Notes under the pieces: model-generated
The model's input: only the letters and a program-made list of their open reading frames with translations
The model's database searches: none
What the model was told of the DNA's origin: nothing
Part shown: in pieces, positions 61,198 to 64,000 of the stretch
Layout: each line of letters starts with the position of its first letter
Position numbering within the stretch: position 1 is the stretch's first letter
NCBI RefSeq assembly: GCF_025995175.1
Contig: NZ_BAPV01000060.1
Span: forward strand, 62,001 to 126,000
Direction: 5' to 3'
DNA from: Asaia krungthepensis NRIC 0535
GTDB taxonomy: Bacteria; Pseudomonadota; Alphaproteobacteria; Acetobacterales; Acetobacteraceae
Length of the DNA stretch: 64,000 nt
Translations under genes and position numbers: made by a program

Positions 61198-61713
61198 ATG
61201 ACAGAGATGATGCCCGCGGGCAGCTTTTCGCCGGAACAGATCACCGCTCTGTTCATTGATGCCGCTCGGCTAGACGATACGGAGCTTCTCACCCGCTTCC
61301 TCGACGCCGGCATGGCGGTCGATGCGCAGGATAGCCGCGGCTACACAGCGCTGATCGTTGCCGCCTATAATGGCGTCCTTCCCGCCACGGCCCTGCTGCT
61401 AGAGCGAGGTGCGGATCCGAATATGCAGGATGCGAAGGGCGCGACGGCCCTGTCCGGTGTGGCCTTCAAGGGACATCTCGCAGTGGCGGAACTTCTTGTT
61501 AGTTCTGGCGCCTCTCTCGATATCCCAAGCCATCTGGGTCGTACCCCCCTGATGTTCGCCGTCATGTTCGGCCGTCAGGACATGGTACGGTTCTTGCTGG
61601 CGAAGGGGGCCGATCCTGGCCACCGCGATGCCGAGGGCCTGTCGGTGCGCGATATCGCCGAGACCCACGGGCAGAGCCATCTTTTCACCCAGGATGGAAC
61701 GACCCTGTCATGA
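61198..61713 (+). CDS. Ankyrin-repeat protein
   Basis: A 171-residue soluble protein made of about four ankyrin repeats: residues near 14-45 (degenerate), 46-78 (DSRGYTALIVAAYNG, then ALLLERGADPNMQD), 79-111 (KGATALSGVAFKGHLAVAELLVSSGASLD) in shortened form here as ALSGVAFKGHL, and 112-144 (LGRTPLMFAVMFGRQDMV). A short capping region follows. Such proteins bind other proteins; no partner can be named. The stop overlaps the start of the aminotransferase gene (ATGA), so the two are translated together. A seven-codon frame ends on its own start codon. Confidence 0.85.
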   Translation: MTEMMPAGSFSPEQITALFIDAARLDDTELLTRFLDAGMAVDAQDSRGYTALIVAAYNGVLPATALLLERGADPNMQDAKGATALSGVAFKGHLAVAELLVSSGASLDIPSHLGRTPLMFAVMFGRQDMVRFLLAKGADPGHRDAEGLSVRDIAETHGQSHLFTQDGTTLS

Positions 61714-62777
61714 GCCGCTTCTGGAACCCACTCGTCGCCAGTCTCCACCCCTATATCCCTGGCGAGCAGCCGCAATTTTTGGATATCCTCAAGCTCAATA
61801 CCAATGAGCTGCCTTACGGTCCCAGCCCCGCCGCCCTGACCGCCATGCGCGAAGGCTGCGAGGACTCGCTCCGCCTGTATCCGGACCCGACCGCGAAGAC
61901 ACTGCGCGAGGTCATTGCGCAGACCTATGATACGAGCATTGATCGTGTTTTCGTTGGAAACGGTTCAGACGAGGTTCTGGGCCATGCTTTCAGAGCGCTG
62001 ATCTCGCCTGAGAGCCCTATGCTCTTCGCGGATGTGAGCTACGGATTTTATCCGGTCTATTGCGGCCTGTTCGATCAGCCCTATCAGGAGATCCCGCTCA
62101 ATGCCCGGTTCGAGATCGATGTCGAGGATTATGCAATACCGTGCGGAGGGATTGCGATAGCGAACCCCAATGCCAATACAGGTCATGCGATTCCCCTCGA
62201 GGCCATCTCGCGTCTCGCCTCGATGCAGCCAGACAGAACCATCATCATCGATGAGGCCTATGTCGATTTTGGCGCGCAATCCGCCATTCGGCTGACGGAG
62301 GAACACGACAACCTTCTGGTCGTACAGACCCTCTCCAAATCGCGCGCCCTCGCGGGGCTGCGTGTCGGTTACGCCATCGGCCATCCCGACCTTATTGAGG
62401 GGCTGGTGCGCGTCAAGGACAGCTTCAACTCCTATCCGCTCAGCCGACTGGCCCAGACCGGAGCCGCCGCCGCCATTGCGGATGATAAATGGCTGACTCA
62501 GACGACCCGGCAGGTCATGGCGACCAGAGAGCGATTTGTGCAGAACCTTGCAGGGTTGGGCTTTGACATTCTTCCATCCTGTGCCAATTTTGTTCTCGTG
62601 CATCACCCCGCACATCAGGCTGGCGATCTGCTGGCAGGCTTGCGTGAACGTCATATCATCGTGCGACAACTCAGTGCGCCCCGCATACGCGACTGGCTGC
62701 GCATCACGATCGGCACGGATGCGGAGATGAGCCGTCTGATCGGGGCCCTTGCCTCCATGGGTCTGACGACGCGCTGA
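61710..62777 (+). CDS. hisC: Histidinol-phosphate aminotransferase-like enzyme
   Basis: PLP-dependent class I/II aminotransferase that probably acts on histidinol phosphate and perhaps aromatic amino acids. The 355-residue protein has the HisC layout: KLNTNELPYGPSP near the start, FVGNGSDEVLG, ANPNANTGHAIP, the acidic IIIDEAYVDF with the PLP-ring Asp, the Schiff-base Lys in TLSKSRALAGLRVGY and the carboxylate-binding Arg in IRDWLRITIG. Coupling to an ankyrin gene rather than his genes suggests it may be a second HisC paralogue. The ATG at 61710 overlaps the ankyrin stop by four bases. Confidence 0.92.
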   Translation: MSRFWNPLVASLHPYIPGEQPQFLDILKLNTNELPYGPSPAALTAMREGCEDSLRLYPDPTAKTLREVIAQTYDTSIDRVFVGNGSDEVLGHAFRALISPESPMLFADVSYGFYPVYCGLFDQPYQEIPLNARFEIDVEDYAIPCGGIAIANPNANTGHAIPLEAISRLASMQPDRTIIIDEAYVDFGAQSAIRLTEEHDNLLVVQTLSKSRALAGLRVGYAIGHPDLIEGLVRVKDSFNSYPLSRLAQTGAAAAIADDKWLTQTTRQVMATRERFVQNLAGLGFDILPSCANFVLVHHPAHQAGDLLAGLRERHIIVRQLSAPRIRDWLRITIGTDAEMSRLIGALASMGLTTR

Positions 62778-62906
62778 TATACGGCGCCCGCCCGCCCCTC
62801 CGACAAAAACCGGATGAGGGCCTGTCCGGATGCTTGCGCGCGTCCGGCAGAGTCCATGCAATGAAGAATCCCGGCTACAGCCGGACAGGAAAAGAAAGAG
62901 TCGACC

Positions 62907-63191
62907 ATGCGCACCTATACGGGACAGCTTTCCGACAACCAGCCGATCCGTCGCAACCTGGCGGAGAAACAGAAGCAGTTGCGCGACCTGAAGGAAACCT
63001 TGGCCACAATGAAGCCGCATACCTCCCCTTCCCTCAGGGAGAGCGTGCAGCGTCGTATCCGCGAACTCGAAGTCGAGATCCGCGCAGCTTCCCGCGAGGA
63101 CAAGCCCGCAACATCGGAAAGGCCCCAGCGGCAGGAACGCCCGCGTCGTGCGCCGCGCCGCGCTCACCACGCCGAAACATTCGGCGAGTAA
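62907..63191 (+). CDS. Small charged coiled-coil protein of unknown function
   Basis: A 94-residue protein with AAAGAGTC ahead of its ATG. Residues about 14-65 are one or two strongly charged helices (NLAEKQKQLRDLKETLATM, then LRESVQRRIRELEVEIRAA) with heptad-like spacing of Leu and Ile; the rest is an Arg/Pro-rich basic tail that could bind nucleic acid. No family is recognised. It lies between hisC (129 bases) and the aminopeptidase gene (88 bases), all on the plus strand. Confidence 0.65.
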   Translation: MRTYTGQLSDNQPIRRNLAEKQKQLRDLKETLATMKPHTSPSLRESVQRRIRELEVEIRAASREDKPATSERPQRQERPRRAPRRAHHAETFGE

Positions 63192-63279
63192 ATTGCGTCG
63201 GTTCCAGACCGGGATCAGGGCCGTCCCCTGAGGGCAGCTACCGGGCCGGAACGCGCTCAGTTCTTGAGGAGATATCGTG

Positions 63280-64000
63280 ATGTCTGAAGCCACCCTCCCC
63301 TTCGCAGATCGTCTGGACAGGCTTGGCGAAGTTGCCGTCAGGATCGGGCTCAATCTCCAGCCCGGTCAGGAACTGGTCGTCTCGGCGCCGCTGGAGGCCG
63401 TTGCACTCGTCAGGCGCATCACCGAACATGCCTACCGGGCGGGCGCCAGCCTCGTCACGACGCAGTACAGCGATGACGAAGCCACACTGGCCCGTTATCG
63501 CTTTGCCTCTGATGATGCGCTCGACCACTCCGCCCAGTGGATGGCCGATGGTATTGCCCGCGCGTATCGCGAGGGGGCGGCGCGACTGGCGATTACGGGC
63601 AGCAACCCGACCCTGCTCAACGGCCAGGATCCCGCGCGCGTCTCCCGGGCGAGCCGTGCTGCATCGCGCGCCAGTCGCGAAGCCATGGAAATTATCACCC
63701 GCTTCGATACGAACTGGACCATTGTCGCTTTTGCCACCTCTGCCTGGTCACAGCAGGTATTCCCCGGACTGCCGGCTGAAGAGGCCCAGGCACGGCTGTG
63801 GGACGCAATCTTTGCCTCCTCACGACTCGACGCCCCCGACCCGGTGATCGCGTGGCAGCAGCATAACGCAGCCCTGCATGCCAAGGCGGCGATGCTGAAC
63901 GACCGTCGCTTCCACACCTTGCATTTCACCGGCCCCGGCACAGATCTGCGCGTCGGGTTGGCGGATGGCCATGCCTGGGCAGGCGGCTCCGAGCGCACGA
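63280..64000 (+). CDS. M29-family aminopeptidase (partial, 3' end outside window)
   Basis: Metallo-aminopeptidase of the AmpS/aminopeptidase T family, cytoplasmic. Only the first 240 residues are visible and the frame is open to the last base. They match the N-terminal half of M29 enzymes: FADRLDRLGEVAVRIGLNLQPGQELVVSAPLEA, then LVTTQYSDDEATLARYRFAS and the lid strand near AWSQQVFPGLP. The start of the metal-binding half is reached (LHFTGPGTDLRVGLADGHAWAGG). The usual length is about 410, so about 170 residues lie outside. The ATG at 63280 has GAGGAG eight to ten bases upstream. Confidence 0.9.
   Translation, partial: MSEATLPFADRLDRLGEVAVRIGLNLQPGQELVVSAPLEAVALVRRITEHAYRAGASLVTTQYSDDEATLARYRFASDDALDHSAQWMADGIARAYREGAARLAITGSNPTLLNGQDPARVSRASRAASRASREAMEIITRFDTNWTIVAFATSAWSQQVFPGLPAEEAQARLWDAIFASSRLDAPDPVIAWQQHNAALHAKAAMLNDRRFHTLHFTGPGTDLRVGLADGHAWAGGSERT

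Noticed and set aside
1-64000. CRISPR arrays, insertion sequences, rRNA and tRNA genes
   Set aside because: No regularly spaced repeats, transposase frames with terminal repeats, rRNA core sequences or tRNA T-arms with cloverleaf context were seen. A tRNAscan and Infernal run would settle small RNA genes.

Overview
The window reads as a piece of chromosome from an alphaproteobacterium, most likely an acetic acid bacterium (Acetobacteraceae, Gluconobacter/Asaia-like). The evidence is a bifunctional transaldolase/glucose-6-phosphate isomerase fusion inside a complete pentose-phosphate gene cluster with gluconokinase, a fused shikimate kinase/3-dehydroquinate synthase, alphaproteobacterial gene orders (rpoZ-rsh-acpS-lepB-rnc-era and pyrH-frr-uppS-cdsA-dxr-rseP-bamA-ompH-lpxD-fabZ-lpxA-lpxI), and a base composition that looks close to 60% GC. 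Genus assignment is inference. I found no rRNA, tRNA, CRISPR array, insertion sequence, prophage or plasmid gene.

Layout. 1-3254 (minus): rpmH, rnpA, yidD, yidC and engB, the ribosome/membrane-insertion operon, running off the left edge. 3401-4078: a small orphan phosphoacceptor-helix protein and glyoxalase I, meeting at a hairpin. 4112-19418 (minus): a nearly unbroken 15 kb envelope and translation block (lipid A synthesis, outer-membrane assembly, isoprenoid and phospholipid synthesis, ribosome recycling, UMP kinase, Era, RNase III, signal peptidase, ACP synthase). 19439-22166 (minus): the bifunctional (p)ppGpp enzyme and RNA polymerase omega. 22445-33397: a mixed region with a NYN-domain protein, a beta-hydroxyacid dehydrogenase, Fe/Mn superoxide dismutase, YajC, a DUF815 ATPase, a large TonB-dependent receptor, a Rieske oxygenase coupled to a GNAT-NUDIX fusion, an SMP-30 family lactonase and a CinA-type protein. 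33531-37574: accA, xerD, a small membrane-anchored protein and aroKB. 37885-39359: an OmpA-type porin and a 47-residue membrane protein, each closed by a strong terminator. 39483-46664: prfC, rpsD, a Kbp-like BON-LysM protein, a MATE exporter, cysS, trmJ and a VOC protein. 46806-49336: an MFS permease and a DUF4349 lipoprotein. 49614-60522 (minus): tkt, tal-pgi, gnd, zwf, a HAD phosphatase, pgl, rpiA and gntK. 61198-64000: an ankyrin-repeat protein coupled to a HisC-type aminotransferase, a small charged protein and the start of an M29 aminopeptidase.

How it works together. The envelope block makes lipid A, phospholipid and polyprenyl carriers and supplies the BamA, OmpH and RseP machinery that assembles and monitors the outer membrane in which the OmpA protein and the TonB receptor sit. 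The right-hand cluster encodes both entries into the oxidative pentose-phosphate pathway (glucose-6-phosphate through Zwf and Pgl, gluconate through GntK), 6-phosphogluconate dehydrogenase and most of the non-oxidative branch, as expected for organisms that oxidise sugars in the periplasm and take up gluconate. Only rpe is absent from that set within the window.

Most of the window is conserved housekeeping DNA. The least explained parts are small: the orphan phosphoacceptor-like protein (3401-3634), the 47-residue membrane protein with its own promoter and terminator (39132-39417), a foldable non-coding stretch after the NYN gene (23051-23515), leader structures before ompA, the TonB receptor and the ankyrin gene, the HAD phosphatase embedded in the pentose-phosphate cluster, and the GNAT-NUDIX fusion.
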